Shown in pieces: positions 43,533 to 51,679 of a stretch of 64,000 nucleotides of DNA. Source of the stretch: Nitrospira sp. (GTDB taxonomy: Bacteria > Nitrospirota > Nitrospiria > Nitrospirales > Nitrospiraceae); contig SWDM01000003.1 of assembly GCA_005116835.1 (NCBI GenBank), forward strand, positions 57,203 to 121,202, written 5' to 3'. The translations under genes were made by a program, and so were the position numbers. The notes beneath the pieces are model-generated. The model was not told where the DNA came from and ran no database searches. It saw nothing but the letters and a program-made list of their open reading frames with translations. Positions within the stretch are counted from its first letter, which is position 1. Every line of letters begins with the position of its first letter.

Positions 43533-44492
43533 ATGCCGGAATCGCAACGTCCCACTGCCGTGCTTCTGATGGCCATGGGTGGGCCGGACAGCCTGGAGAA
43601 TGTGGAGCCGTTTCTCCTGGATGTGCGGGGTGGCCGTCCCACACCACCTGAACTTGTGGAAGAGATTCGGGAACGATATCGGGCAACGGGCGGGAAGTCC
43701 CCGGCGGTCGGAATCAGCAAGGATGTGGCAAAGAAGCTTGAACACCGATTGAATGAGTCCGGTGACGGACAATACCGGGTCTATGTCGGGTTACGGCATT
43801 GGCATCCCTTTATCAAGGAGACCTATGCCGAACTGCTCGGCGACAGTCCCAAACAAATCATCGGTCTCTGTCTGGCCCCCCAACAGTCCTCATTGAGCAC
43901 CGGCGCTTACCGAAAGAAAGTCGAAGAGGCGAAATCTGCCCTACAGAGTACCTGCCCGGTGAGTTACGTCGGCAGTTGGCATCGGCATCCAGGACTGATT
44001 GCGGCCATCGCCGAAAACATCCACCAAGCGTTACTGAAATTCCCGGCAGACGTGCGGGCGACCGTGCCGGTACTCTTTACTGCCCACAGCCTTCCAGAGC
44101 GTATTGTGGCGATGAAAGATCCTTACCCCAATGAAGTGAACGGCACGGTTGAGGCCGTGACGGCGCTGCTGGGAGACAGGACGACGCGCTTTGCCTACCA
44201 AAGCCAGGGACGATCGGGAGAATCATGGCTGGGACCGACCGTGGAGTCGGTTGTGGATGAGCTGGCGTGCAAGGGACACCGACAGGTCTTGGTCTCGCCG
44301 ATCGGCTTTCTCTGCGACCATGTGGAAACGCTCTACGATATCGACATCGAGTTGAAACAGTTTGCAGCAGGGCTAGGCCTCCAACTTGAACGGGTCGCGA
44401 TGCTGAACGATTCGGATGCGCTCATCGATACATTGGCCTCTGTGCTCGCTTCACACGAATCCTCCCTCTGTCTTAGCCCGCATTATTCATGA
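43533..44492 (+). CDS. hemH: Ferrochelatase
   Basis: 319 aa from the ATG at 43533 (GAGG about 8 nt upstream); the TTG at 43509 lies in the word repeat. It inserts Fe2+ into a porphyrin, the last or penultimate step of haem synthesis. LLMAMGGPDSLENVEPFL at the start, FTAHSLPERIV near 181-191 with the metal-binding His, and SPIGFLCDHVETLYDIDIE with the conserved Glu. Its stop codon TGA lies inside the left end of the MITE-like element at 44474. Confidence 0.92.
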   Translation: MPESQRPTAVLLMAMGGPDSLENVEPFLLDVRGGRPTPPELVEEIRERYRATGGKSPAVGISKDVAKKLEHRLNESGDGQYRVYVGLRHWHPFIKETYAELLGDSPKQIIGLCLAPQQSSLSTGAYRKKVEEAKSALQSTCPVSYVGSWHRHPGLIAAIAENIHQALLKFPADVRATVPVLFTAHSLPERIVAMKDPYPNEVNGTVEAVTALLGDRTTRFAYQSQGRSGESWLGPTVESVVDELACKGHRQVLVSPIGFLCDHVETLYDIDIELKQFAAGLGLQLERVAMLNDSDALIDTLASVLASHESSLCLSPHYS

Positions 44493-44661
44493 ACACTTCT
44501 GCTGCAATCGCCAATGTTTGGGCGAGAGGCACGGGGCCAGAGGCTAGGGGAGAAGACTTCTCGTCGAAAGCCCGGCTCTTCCCTCTAGCCACTAGCCTCG
44601 CGCCCCTGGCCTGGCCCGTTGGCGCGATTTCGCCACGAACCGTCATGAATAATGCGGGCTA
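44474..44661. repeat. MITE-like element, perfect 19-bp terminal inverted repeats (copy 2)
   Basis: TAGCCCGCATTATTCATGA at 44474-44492 and its exact complement at 44643-44661. The 188-bp body holds a hairpin built from GAGGCTAGGGG-like words (about 44520-44613). The left end supplies the hemH stop codon and the right end finishes 4 nt before the GTG of hemG. Same ends as the element at 28455. Confidence 0.8.
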
Positions 44662-44665
44662 GATC

Positions 44666-46114
44666 GTGAGCAACGTCCGCACTGTCGCCGTCATCGGTGG
44701 AGGGATCTCAGGTCTCTCGACTGCGTTTGCCCTTCACGAACAGGCGGCAGCGGCCGGTATCCCAATCCGCTGTACCGTAGTCGATAGCGCTCCTGTCTGG
44801 GGTGGCAAGATCGTTACCCATCGGGTCGGCAATCTTGTCACAGAGGCGGGACCGGACTCTTTTCTATCCCAGAAGCCGGCAGCCCTCGATCTCTGCAAGA
44901 AACTGGGGCTGACCGATGAGCTGATCAATACGAACGAAACCGGCAAGAGAGCCTCCGTGTACTCGCATGGCCGTCTACATGAACTTCCGGAGGGATTAGT
45001 CGTCATCGCTCCTAATCAGTTGGGGCCCTTTCTGCGAAGCGGGCTCTTGAGTTGGACAGGGCTCGCGCGAATGGGGTTGGATTTGGCCCTGCCGGTGAAG
45101 CGGTCAACGGAAGATGAATCGCTGGCAGCGTTCTTCCGGCGGCGCCTCGGCCGGCAAGCGTTCGAACGGATGCTGGAACCCTTGATGGCCGGCATCTATG
45201 CGGGAGACGCGGAGCAGATGAGCCTGCAGGCCACATTCCCCCGTTTCGTCGAATTGGAACAACAATATGGCAGTATCATTCGCGGGATGATGGCGTCCAA
45301 GAAGGACGGCCCACCCGCCACGCGTTCCAGCCCGAAACGCACGATGTTCATCAGCCTGAAAAACGGGTTGTCGGATTTGGTCGCATCCCTTGTCCGCCGA
45401 CTGACAGACCAAGGAGTCACACTCAAGGAAAACTGCACTGTCGATGCGTTACGAGTTCGATCCCATCAGCCAGGCCGTTGGATGTACGATGTCATTCTCA
45501 GTGGTGGCACAGCCTTGTCCGTGGACAGTCTTGTGCTGGCAACCCCCGCCTATGTGTCGGCAGAATTGGTTCGTCCTCTCACACCGATTGCCGGTGGGTT
45601 GCTTGAATTAATTCCCTACGCCTCGACTGCCACGATAGCGATGGCCTATCCGCGCGCATCGGTATCGAATGCAGCAGAGGGCTTCGGCTTTGTCGTCCCG
45701 CGGATAGAAGGACGCGACCTCATTGCGGCAACCTGGACATCGCTCAAGTGGCCGCACCGCGCTCCACCGGATCAACTGCTGGCGCGATGTTACGTCGGAG
45801 GAGTCGGGCGAGAGACGATTCTCCAATTAGATGACCAGGCCCTGGTGGCGCGAGTTAGGGAAGAAATGGCCGATATCTGCGGCGTGACTGCCGAACCGGT
45901 TTACGTGGAAGTCAATCGCTGGATGAAGGCCATGCCACAGTATACGCTGGGACATCTCGAACGGCTGAACCAGCTTGAGGCAGCGCTCAGTCGCTATGGG
46001 GGGCTGATCCTCACCGGCGCCGGATATCGCGGCGTCGGCATTCCTGACTGTATCCGTGACGGAGCCATTGCAGCCGAACGGGTTGTGCGGTACTTGTCCG
46101 GAGAACGATCGTAA
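44666..46114 (+). CDS. hemG: Protoporphyrinogen/coproporphyrinogen oxidase, HemY-type
   Basis: 482 aa starting at GTG 44666; no clear ribosome-binding site because the start lies 4 nt after a MITE-like element. A flavoprotein that oxidises a porphyrinogen to the porphyrin. FAD-binding VIGGGISGLSTAFAL at ~9-23, GGKIVTHRVGN and TEAGPDSFL follow, and GLILTGAGYRGVGIPDCI near the C-terminus closes the flavin site. Whether the route is protoporphyrin- or coproporphyrin-dependent cannot be fixed here. Confidence 0.9.
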   Translation: MSNVRTVAVIGGGISGLSTAFALHEQAAAAGIPIRCTVVDSAPVWGGKIVTHRVGNLVTEAGPDSFLSQKPAALDLCKKLGLTDELINTNETGKRASVYSHGRLHELPEGLVVIAPNQLGPFLRSGLLSWTGLARMGLDLALPVKRSTEDESLAAFFRRRLGRQAFERMLEPLMAGIYAGDAEQMSLQATFPRFVELEQQYGSIIRGMMASKKDGPPATRSSPKRTMFISLKNGLSDLVASLVRRLTDQGVTLKENCTVDALRVRSHQPGRWMYDVILSGGTALSVDSLVLATPAYVSAELVRPLTPIAGGLLELIPYASTATIAMAYPRASVSNAAEGFGFVVPRIEGRDLIAATWTSLKWPHRAPPDQLLARCYVGGVGRETILQLDDQALVARVREEMADICGVTAEPVYVEVNRWMKAMPQYTLGHLERLNQLEAALSRYGGLILTGAGYRGVGIPDCIRDGAIAAERVVRYLSGERS

Positions 46115-46130
46115 TTCGAAACGGAATGAC

Positions 46131-46255
46131 GCAGGTCGATAGGCTGAAGGGGTTCAGGCTGAAGGCTTTTAGGCCGAAGTCTGAAGGCCGGACTTCCGAG
46201 CACTTCAGCCTGAACCCCTTCGGCCTGTGCCCCTAGCCTTCAGCCTAAACACCTG
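46131..46255. repeat. Intergenic word-repeat hairpin (AGGCTGAAGG type), copy A
   Basis: Complementary arms of AGGCTGAAGG/CCTTCAGCCT words. The right ~60 bp (from CCGAGCACTTCAGCC to CACCTGA) match the reverse complement of the element at 54434 with about three differences. Confidence 0.8.
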
Positions 46256-46283
46256 AGTCGCTACCTCGAAACAAGGAATTGCC

Positions 46284-46691
46284 ATGGATGCTCGGATGAA
46301 GATTACGGATGTGACTGGCCCCTTTCGCGAACCTCGCGAGCAAGTGTTTTCTTATGACTATTCGATCCAACGAGCCACCTGGCCGACTCCCCAGGCTGTG
46401 CGAGTGAAGGTCGCGATCCCGGAGGAATTGGATGTGCTTCGCGGCAAGATTTTTGGCGCCATCGCAGGAACACCGGGACAGCAACTCATAATTTCGAAAT
46501 ACTTGTCGCGGCATATTGCCGACGAAAAAATCCGAATCGCCGAGTCTGACGGCATGTTGTCAGAACGCCGCGACACCCTTGTGGCTCCCTTCACCGGGCC
46601 GCTGTTTCATCTGTTCGCACGACTCGACGCCTGGGCGGACGAAAAGCGGGAGTCGTTACGGGAAGAAATTAGAACCTTGGTGGGCCTGTAG
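46284..46691 (+). CDS. Small protein, parent of the degenerate 3'-end copies at 49.5-51.5 kb
   Basis: 135 aa, AAGGA 6 nt before the ATG. No signal peptide or membrane helix. The C-terminal ~60 residues (RIAESDGMLSERRDTL, PFTGPLFHLFARLDAW, SLREEIRTLVGL) recur, truncated, at 50416 and 51334 and in part at 49535. Not recognised as a known family. The conserved acidic/helical tail suggests an interaction module. Confidence 0.65.
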   Translation: MDARMKITDVTGPFREPREQVFSYDYSIQRATWPTPQAVRVKVAIPEELDVLRGKIFGAIAGTPGQQLIISKYLSRHIADEKIRIAESDGMLSERRDTLVAPFTGPLFHLFARLDAWADEKRESLREEIRTLVGL

Positions 46692-46741
46692 CTGAGCAAC
46701 CACTTAGATTGCCAATTCTTTTTTCAGTTTCCACATATCGA

Positions 46742-47527
46742 TTAGCTCGAAGAGCCTGCTGCGCCGGGAAATGATTGCATCTTAAGTATGCGGAACTCCG
46801 GACTTTGACCGGGACGCGGAATGAACGCCAACTCAGCGACAGCCATTTCACCACTCTCACTGACCGCCATGATTTTCGCCTCATATTTGTCCACTGGCAT
46901 AGAGTGATTCACGTCTTCCGGCAACGACATGACGCGAAGGGATGAAGAACCCTCAGTCCCTACAAAGTAACTGAAGACATCGACGAACGTGGCATCCAGA
47001 CATTGCGGATCTTTCGTGGGATACACATTACAGTTCGTTGCTCCAGCCTGGTCATGTCTCAGTTTCAGGTGACTGCCGGTGGCGGGAAAGTTCTTCGGCC
47101 GCTTCTCCAACGACGTCAGTTTCACCTCGACATTCCTGAGTGTCGCATCATCGCGGTTGACCAAGGCAATACGATAGGTGTATTGCCTTCCGCTGATGGG
47201 CGTGGCCTGCGATCGATCTATGACTTGCTCCGCCTGCACCCAGGGCTCTCCTTCACCGACCATCATGGACATTTTGCCATGCCGTAAGTTTGGCCTCAGA
47301 TACAAGTGAATCGCCCAGGCGCAGAACCCCGCAAACCCAATCCAAAATACCCAGGTATCTGTATATTTGCTGGCGAGCCACGGGGGGACATTCTCAATGC
47401 CGAAATAGAGGAACCAGGCTTCCACGTTGGAGTTGGCTTGCCGAGGGGTGACTGTTGAAAGCAGCATGAGTAACCCAAGCACCAAACTTGGGATAGATTG
47501 CAGCACCCATTTCCAGTACACGCTCAT
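46742..47527 (-). CDS. Membrane protein with two N-terminal helices
   Basis: 261 aa. Two hydrophobic helices (~8-27 and ~60-78) precede a ~180-residue soluble part with a possible beta-sandwich (RQYTYRIALVNRDDATLRNVEVKL resembles an Ig-like start). Probably anchored with the C-terminal part in the periplasm or cytoplasm. No family recognised. 50 nt from the previous gene's stop, convergent. Confidence 0.6.
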   Translation of the reverse strand: MSVYWKWVLQSIPSLVLGLLMLLSTVTPRQANSNVEAWFLYFGIENVPPWLASKYTDTWVFWIGFAGFCAWAIHLYLRPNLRHGKMSMMVGEGEPWVQAEQVIDRSQATPISGRQYTYRIALVNRDDATLRNVEVKLTSLEKRPKNFPATGSHLKLRHDQAGATNCNVYPTKDPQCLDATFVDVFSYFVGTEGSSSLRVMSLPEDVNHSMPVDKYEAKIMAVSESGEMAVAELAFIPRPGQSPEFRILKMQSFPGAAGSSS

Positions 47528-47795
47528 TCCGCACTCCCTTAGCTGATTTCAAGAGTAGGCGGTTTCTCTTGGGGTGGCAAGTCAGACTCATCACCCTTCC
47601 ACATACTCACATCCACAAGGGCCCAAAATTTACTGGGTACGCGTGCGGCAGCGCATTCAGTCTGTAGGAGTTCTGGCGATACCCTTGGAGACGACTGCCT
47701 GTTGGAGAAGGCCAAGTGGAGAGTTTAGGAAAAAATCACGCGGTGAGATAAACGGTTGAAGCAGGAACTGGTTGTTATCGGTGGACCTGCATACA

Positions 47796-47822
47796 CCCCA
47801 CGATCTGCAGCCGATCGTGGGG
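47796..47822 (-). terminator. Hairpin downstream of the 47882 gene
   Basis: CCCCACGATC (47796-47805) and GATCGTGGGG (47813-47822) are a perfect 10-bp stem with a 7-nt loop, 60 nt past the stop of the minus-strand barrel gene. No U-tract follows, so it may be a factor-dependent terminator or mRNA-stabilising hairpin. The rest of 47528-47881 shows nothing recognisable. Confidence 0.5.
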
Positions 47823-47881
47823 AATGAGCGCTTGGATACTCACCTTACCCATCCTGCCGTGAGCACAGAACTAGGCTTGAG

Positions 47882-49216
47882 TTAGTAAAACGCCTGTGTG
47901 AGCGTCACCTGCCCCACATGGCGATCGAACGCCACCGAGTTGCCGCCGAAGTTGTTCTCCACATTCGTATAGGTGTAATTCACACCCAGAAACGTTTGCG
48001 GCGTGAACTTGTACACAACTCCGCCGCTCCCCATCACCGACACATAGGAGACGTCCGCGCCGGACGAGGCCCCGTACTGATCCCCGCGGCCATAATTGGC
48101 CGTGGCCACGGCAAGCAGGTTCGGCAAGGCCATCTCTTGCGTCAGCGTGACCGAGACCACATGCGTCCGGAGCGCTTGCGCCTGAAATTGCAACGATGGG
48201 GCGACCCCGAGACTGTAGAGTAGTGTCAGAGCCGTCGTCCGATCTTTCCAGAACAGAGCCACATCCCCGATAGGCGCCACGGTCGAGGTCGAGGGGGTGC
48301 CCCCCAATTCCCGCTGCAACAGGGTCGCCCCCGCATGTGCGCGCAGACTCACCATGGGCGTGAACAGGTGTTCCCACCCCATCGTCGCCCCCCGTGTGGT
48401 AAAGGACCCGCCCGCCTGCGAGGTAAACTCAATTTCATTGTTGACCGCGTTGACACTGAGAATGTCCTGTGGCGACGCCTTCAGGGCAAGCCCTGCTGTA
48501 TAGGTTTGGAATTGGTTATTCAGCAGCGCCCCGGCTTGCTGTACGTCGGAGCTCCCATAGCGTAAGAACCCATTCGCATAGCTTCCCGTTAGGTTGAGCA
48601 TCTGGTTGAGGGGTAGAGCGAGATCGGTCCGGACCACATTCCGGCTCACCGTCGCTCGCCCGACTTGAAAGCCTGTCACATGGGGAGTGGCCGGATCACC
48701 GGCTAGGTTGCCGGCGGCAAACATCGGGGCTTGTGGCGAATAGATATAGGTATCCGCTGCCGTCAACGTCGCTCCCTGCCACCAGCGATCCAGCAGTTTG
48801 CTCAGATTCAGCGCGAGCCCGGCATTGGCCCCCACGTAATTGAGGTCCGTATTCTTGGCGTAGTACTCGCCCGTTGCGCCAGCCACCGCGTTCACCGCGA
48901 TTGAGTCGCCCACGTAGGCCCCTCTGAGTTGCGGCACGGCTGTGGTCACAAAATCCTCTCGCTGCAGTCCCGGTCTCTTGCCCACAAAGAATACGTTACT
49001 GTCATACCGCTGTCCGACCGACAAGGAGGGAATCACCTGGAAGCCATCGCGGAGTGGCACCATACTGGGATCAGCAGCGCCACCGAAGGGGATCCCCGGG
49101 ATCGCCCCAGCACCGCCCGCTCCCATCTGTTGCGCCTGAACCCCGGAACTGAGCCCGACGAGTGCAGTAACTAGCCCGCCCACGGCCCACGCAGCCCCCC
49201 ACCCCAGCCGCCGCAC
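47882..49216 (-). CDS. Outer-membrane beta-barrel protein, EPS/PEP-CTERM-associated type
   Basis: 444 aa starting at GTG 49216; the codon before it is TAG, the stop of a small ORF, so this start is forced. Signal peptide (AAWAVGGLVTALVGLSSGVQAQ). RDGFQVIPSLSVGQRYDSNVFF is a hallmark of barrels encoded near exopolysaccharide/PEP-CTERM systems. The barrel ends in TLTQAFY with a terminal Tyr. No export genes are adjacent except the 34-codon ORF that resembles the tail of a Wza-type protein. Confidence 0.72.
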   Translation of the reverse strand: MRRLGWGAAWAVGGLVTALVGLSSGVQAQQMGAGGAGAIPGIPFGGAADPSMVPLRDGFQVIPSLSVGQRYDSNVFFVGKRPGLQREDFVTTAVPQLRGAYVGDSIAVNAVAGATGEYYAKNTDLNYVGANAGLALNLSKLLDRWWQGATLTAADTYIYSPQAPMFAAGNLAGDPATPHVTGFQVGRATVSRNVVRTDLALPLNQMLNLTGSYANGFLRYGSSDVQQAGALLNNQFQTYTAGLALKASPQDILSVNAVNNEIEFTSQAGGSFTTRGATMGWEHLFTPMVSLRAHAGATLLQRELGGTPSTSTVAPIGDVALFWKDRTTALTLLYSLGVAPSLQFQAQALRTHVVSVTLTQEMALPNLLAVATANYGRGDQYGASSGADVSYVSVMGSGGVVYKFTPQTFLGVNYTYTNVENNFGGNSVAFDRHVGQVTLTQAFY

Positions 49217-49321
49217 CTACGACACCACAATAACGTCCCCGATCCGGAGGAAGAAATTTCCCGGATCAGCGTTATCCTTCAAAATATCGTCACATGTACA
49301 TGTGGAATCAAGATTTGCCAT
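49217..49321 (-). CDS. Small ORF (34 aa), coupled to barrel gene; tail-like remnant of polysaccharide export protein
   Basis: ATG at 49321 with AAGGAG 9 nt upstream, ending in TAG directly before the GTG of the barrel gene. The peptide begins MANLDSTCTCDDILK and ends NFFLRIGDVIVVS. The second half resembles the C-terminal L-x-x-GDVIxV segment of Wza/SLBB polysaccharide export proteins, so it may be an internal-deletion remnant. Its start signal and tight coupling suggest that translation is still used. Confidence 0.5.
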   Translation of the reverse strand: MANLDSTCTCDDILKDNADPGNFFLRIGDVIVVS

Positions 49322-49366
49322 CGCACGTATCTCCTTAGCGTTAACACTCTCGACTGTCTGATTGTA

Positions 49367-49406
49367 GATTCTACCGGTTCCCTCACCGGAGGCAACGAAA
49401 ATGCCG
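49367..49406. repeat. 40-bp direct repeat, left copy
   Basis: GATTCTACCGG...GGAGGCAACGAAAATGCCG, 36 of 40 positions identical to 52687-52726 in the same orientation. The pair bounds the TA-cassette region. Confidence 0.7.
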
Positions 49407-49534
49407 TTTCAACCATTCAAAGCATTGAGAGAATAGACATGTCTTGCAGCTTTATTTCACGCCCTTCACCCGAAACGGCCACAGGCGTAAATGAACGGCC
49501 TACACTCATATTTGCGGCTCGACGTTCGGACAGG

Positions 49535-49682
49535 CGAACAGATGAAATCATTCCGGGCAGAAATCAAAAAGCTGGCGGGACTGTAGTCGGACCGTGCCAT
49601 CCGGGAAGGTTGAGGCAAAGATTGAGCGTGAAAATGGTGGCGAGTCGAACTGCCCCCTATTGGACAGGCGGACGGGACAATG
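49535..49682 (+). pseudogene. Degenerate 3'-end copy of the 46284-type gene, copy D
   Basis: Only the last ~17 codons (GAAATC...GCAGAAATCAAAAAGC...GGACTG) and TAG at 49584-49586 remain, followed by ~95 nt (GGGAAGGTTGAGG, GGCGAGTCGAAC) shared with the copies at 50416 and 51334. It precedes the DUF433/DUF5615 pair. The rest of 49407-49534 shows no gene. Confidence 0.6.
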
Positions 49683-49758
49683 GAGCAGTCGTCTGGCTTG
49701 ACGACTTTGAAAACGGCTGGTACTGTGATCACAGTTGACGAATAGAATGGATTGGCAT

Positions 49759-50043
49759 ATGGCCCACGCAGTCAAGACGGAACATTGTTATGTCCACAAA
49801 GATCTCGCGATCTGCGGAGGTGCCCCCGTCATTGTAGGGACCCGCATCCCAGTGCGTCTCGTCTACCAACGCACCCAAGCCGGTGATACGGTGGAGATGA
49901 TCCTGCAGGCCTATCCTCATCTGACCCCTGCCCAGATCCACGATGCCCTCAGCTATGCCTATGATCATCTCGCAGAGATCGAGCAGGAAATCCGACGGGA
50001 AGACCGCGCCTACGAACAGGGAAAGACTCAGCCATCCCACTAA
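49759..50043 (+). CDS. DUF433 antitoxin
   Basis: 94 aa from the ATG at 49759 (an ATG at 49747 is also possible). The DUF433 core is clear: LAICGGAPVIVGTRIPVRLVYQ with the conserved GGxPxIxGTRIPV, then MILQAYPHLTPAQIHDAL. Known: DUF433 proteins are winged-helix-type antitoxins paired with DUF5615 PIN-like toxins. The next gene overlaps it by 10 nt. The terminal segment contains G GGA AAG (50019-50025) in slippery phase. Confidence 0.8.
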   Translation: MAHAVKTEHCYVHKDLAICGGAPVIVGTRIPVRLVYQRTQAGDTVEMILQAYPHLTPAQIHDALSYAYDHLAEIEQEIRREDRAYEQGKTQPSH

Positions 50044-50372
50044 CCTTCTTCCTTGATGAAAACATCGATGCCGCCCTGGTACCGCAGTTGCGGGCACGGG
50101 GCATTGATGCCCACAACGTCTACGACCTCCGGCAACAAGGTTGGTCTGATGCCGCGCTGCTCCAGTCCAGTGCAGCCAATGGACGCGTCTTCGTCACGCA
50201 CAACATTCGCGACTTCATGGCGCTGCATCACACCTACCTGGCCCAAGGGCGCTTCCATGCAGGAATTGTGGTGACGCCGATGCGCCCCATCGGCACGCTG
50301 CTCACTCGCCTGATGACGCTCCACGAGACCACCACTGTTGAGGAGATGAGCAACACACTACGGTTTCTCTAA
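50034..50372 (+). CDS. DUF5615 PIN-like toxin lacking a canonical start
   Basis: The coding homology begins at LTFFLDENIDAALVPQLRARG and runs to FVTHNIRDFMAL (PIN-like acidic residues) and GIVVTPMRP. It is in the -1 frame relative to DUF433, and no ATG, GTG or TTG lies upstream of the homology. ATC at 50034 stands where ATG is expected (ATC CCA CTA ACC), so the start codon may have mutated. The TTG at 50088 would remove the DEN motif. Alternatively it is reached by -1 frameshifting from DUF433. Confidence 0.6.
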   Translation: MPLTFFLDENIDAALVPQLRARGIDAHNVYDLRQQGWSDAALLQSSAANGRVFVTHNIRDFMALHHTYLAQGRFHAGIVVTPMRPIGTLLTRLMTLHETTTVEEMSNTLRFL

Positions 50373-50415
50373 GCTCCTTACCCTCCTTCCCTTGGCTGCC
50401 CTCACACCACTTTCC

Positions 50416-50577
50416 CAACGTGTCGCCAGAGCTGACGGCATGTTGTCCGAACGCCGCGACACCATCATAGATCACTTCACCGGTCCCCTGGTTCACATGT
50501 TCACACGCCTCGACACCTGGGTGGTTGAACAGCGAGACACGTTGCGGGCAGAAATCAAAACGCTAGTTGGACTGTAG
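50416..50577 (+). pseudogene. Degenerate 3'-end copy of the 46284-type gene, copy B
   Basis: ADGMLSERRDTIIDHFTGPL, VHMFTRLDTW and TLRAEIKTLVGL align with the last ~52 residues of the 46284 protein, ending at the same stop. The 5' two thirds are absent. About 100 nt past the stop are shared with copies C and D. It lies between the two TA pairs. Confidence 0.75.
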
Positions 50578-50765
50578 TCTCCAGCGCGCTCGGGAAAGGT
50601 TGCGGCTGAGATCAAGGTCGAGTATCAAAGTAACCTGCGAGTCGAACCGGAGTTCCCTGCCGGAAAGACGGAATGGACACCTAATCATAGGTAATTGCGG
50701 AGAAGCAATTGATCTTTAGCGCAGACGCGTGTAGGCTTGAACCATCTCAAAGTTGAGAGACTGCA

Positions 50766-50972
50766 ATGACCAAAGTCCATGAACAGACACTGTTAGAGAA
50801 GCTCCGGGGCCTCCCTCCGGAACGGCTGGCTGAGGTCGAAGATTTCGTCGACTTTCTGGCACACCGGCAGGCTGGCGAGCGCGATCTGACCCAGGCCGCT
50901 AGCCAACTCGCCACCGCCGCCTTCACACGTGTCTGGGACAACCCTGCCGACGCCGACTATGACCGGCTATGA
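50766..50972 (+). CDS. DUF2281-like antitoxin
   Basis: 68 aa. LLEKLRGLPPERLAEVEDFVDFL matches the DUF2281 antitoxin pattern (helix with LPPExLxEVxDFVxFL). It overlaps the MazF-type reading frame by 14 nt, the usual antitoxin-first order. Intact. Confidence 0.7.
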   Translation: MTKVHEQTLLEKLRGLPPERLAEVEDFVDFLAHRQAGERDLTQAASQLATAAFTRVWDNPADADYDRL

Positions 50973-51230
50973 GTTCGGGGATCTTGTCCTTGTCCCCTTC
51001 CCCTTCACAGATCAGTCCACCGTCAAACGCCGCCCCGCCGTGGTAATCAGCAGCGCCACCTACCATCGAACGCGGCCCGACCTACTGATCATGGCCATCA
51101 CAAGTCAACAACCCTCCATAAACCGATCCTCACCACCATCGACCCCGCCCTCGTGCTCAAGAAGCTAGGACAACTAGCCCCGACCGATCAAGCCGCTCTT
51201 CGGCAGGCGCTCAGCATCATTCTCGGGTAG
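50959..51230 (+). pseudogene. MazF/PemK-type toxin, deleted and frameshifted
   Basis: Starts MTGYEFGDLVLVPFPFTDQS and KRRPAVVIS, the conserved MazF N-terminus, and reaches LLIMAITSQ. Homology then resumes in another frame as KPILTTIDPALVLKKLGQL and ends at TAG 51228-51230, so about 25-30 codons and the frame are lost in the middle. In the original frame translation ends at ~51168. Non-functional RNase most likely. Confidence 0.78.
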
Positions 51231-51333
51231 GCCCACCGCACCCTGCTTCCTTTCTTGCGCGCTTGCTTTGAGTATCGCATGCCTATCAGCCCCATGCGCC
51301 ATCAGTTATTCTGCCTGTACCATTTTTCTCACG

Positions 51334-51501
51334 GACGAAAATCCGCATCACCGAAGCCGACGGCATGTTGACAGAGCGCCGCGACACCGTCGTGCATCCC
51401 TTCACAGGGCCACTGGTTCATCTGTTCTCAAGGCTGGAACTTGGGCGGCTGAACAGCGAGATTCGTTGCGGGCGGAAATCAAAACGTTGGTCGAATTGTA
51501 G
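51334..51501 (+). pseudogene. Degenerate 3'-end copy of the 46284-type gene, copy C
   Basis: Starts slightly earlier than copy B (DNA for DEKIRI is recognisable but lacks two bases), reads ADGMLTERRDTVVHPFTGPL, then loses a base in the ARLDAW segment so SLRAEIKTLVEL lies in another frame, and stops at TAG 51499. The 3' flank (GGGAAGGTTGAGGTC, CGACGAGTCGAAC) is shared with copies B and D. Confidence 0.75.
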
Positions 51502-51679
51502 GCAGGCAGCGCCTCAGGGAAGGTTGAGGTCAAGGTTGACTGCGAACACAGGCGACGAGTCGAACAAAATTTTTCTTCCAGACAGTCGGATGGGACAGTG
51601 TCTACGAAACCCGGTGCAGCTCATCTCGACCCCTTTTCCTTTCCTGAACGAGAAAAGGGAACAGGCTGAGCTACCCCCC

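Noticed and set aside
49439..49738. 99-codon plus-strand frame
   Set aside because: It crosses the degenerate copy D in another frame and has no family signal.
50088..50372. TTG start for the DUF5615 gene
   Set aside because: It would drop the conserved FLDEN motif at the N-terminus, so the homology-supported frame from ~50034 is preferred.
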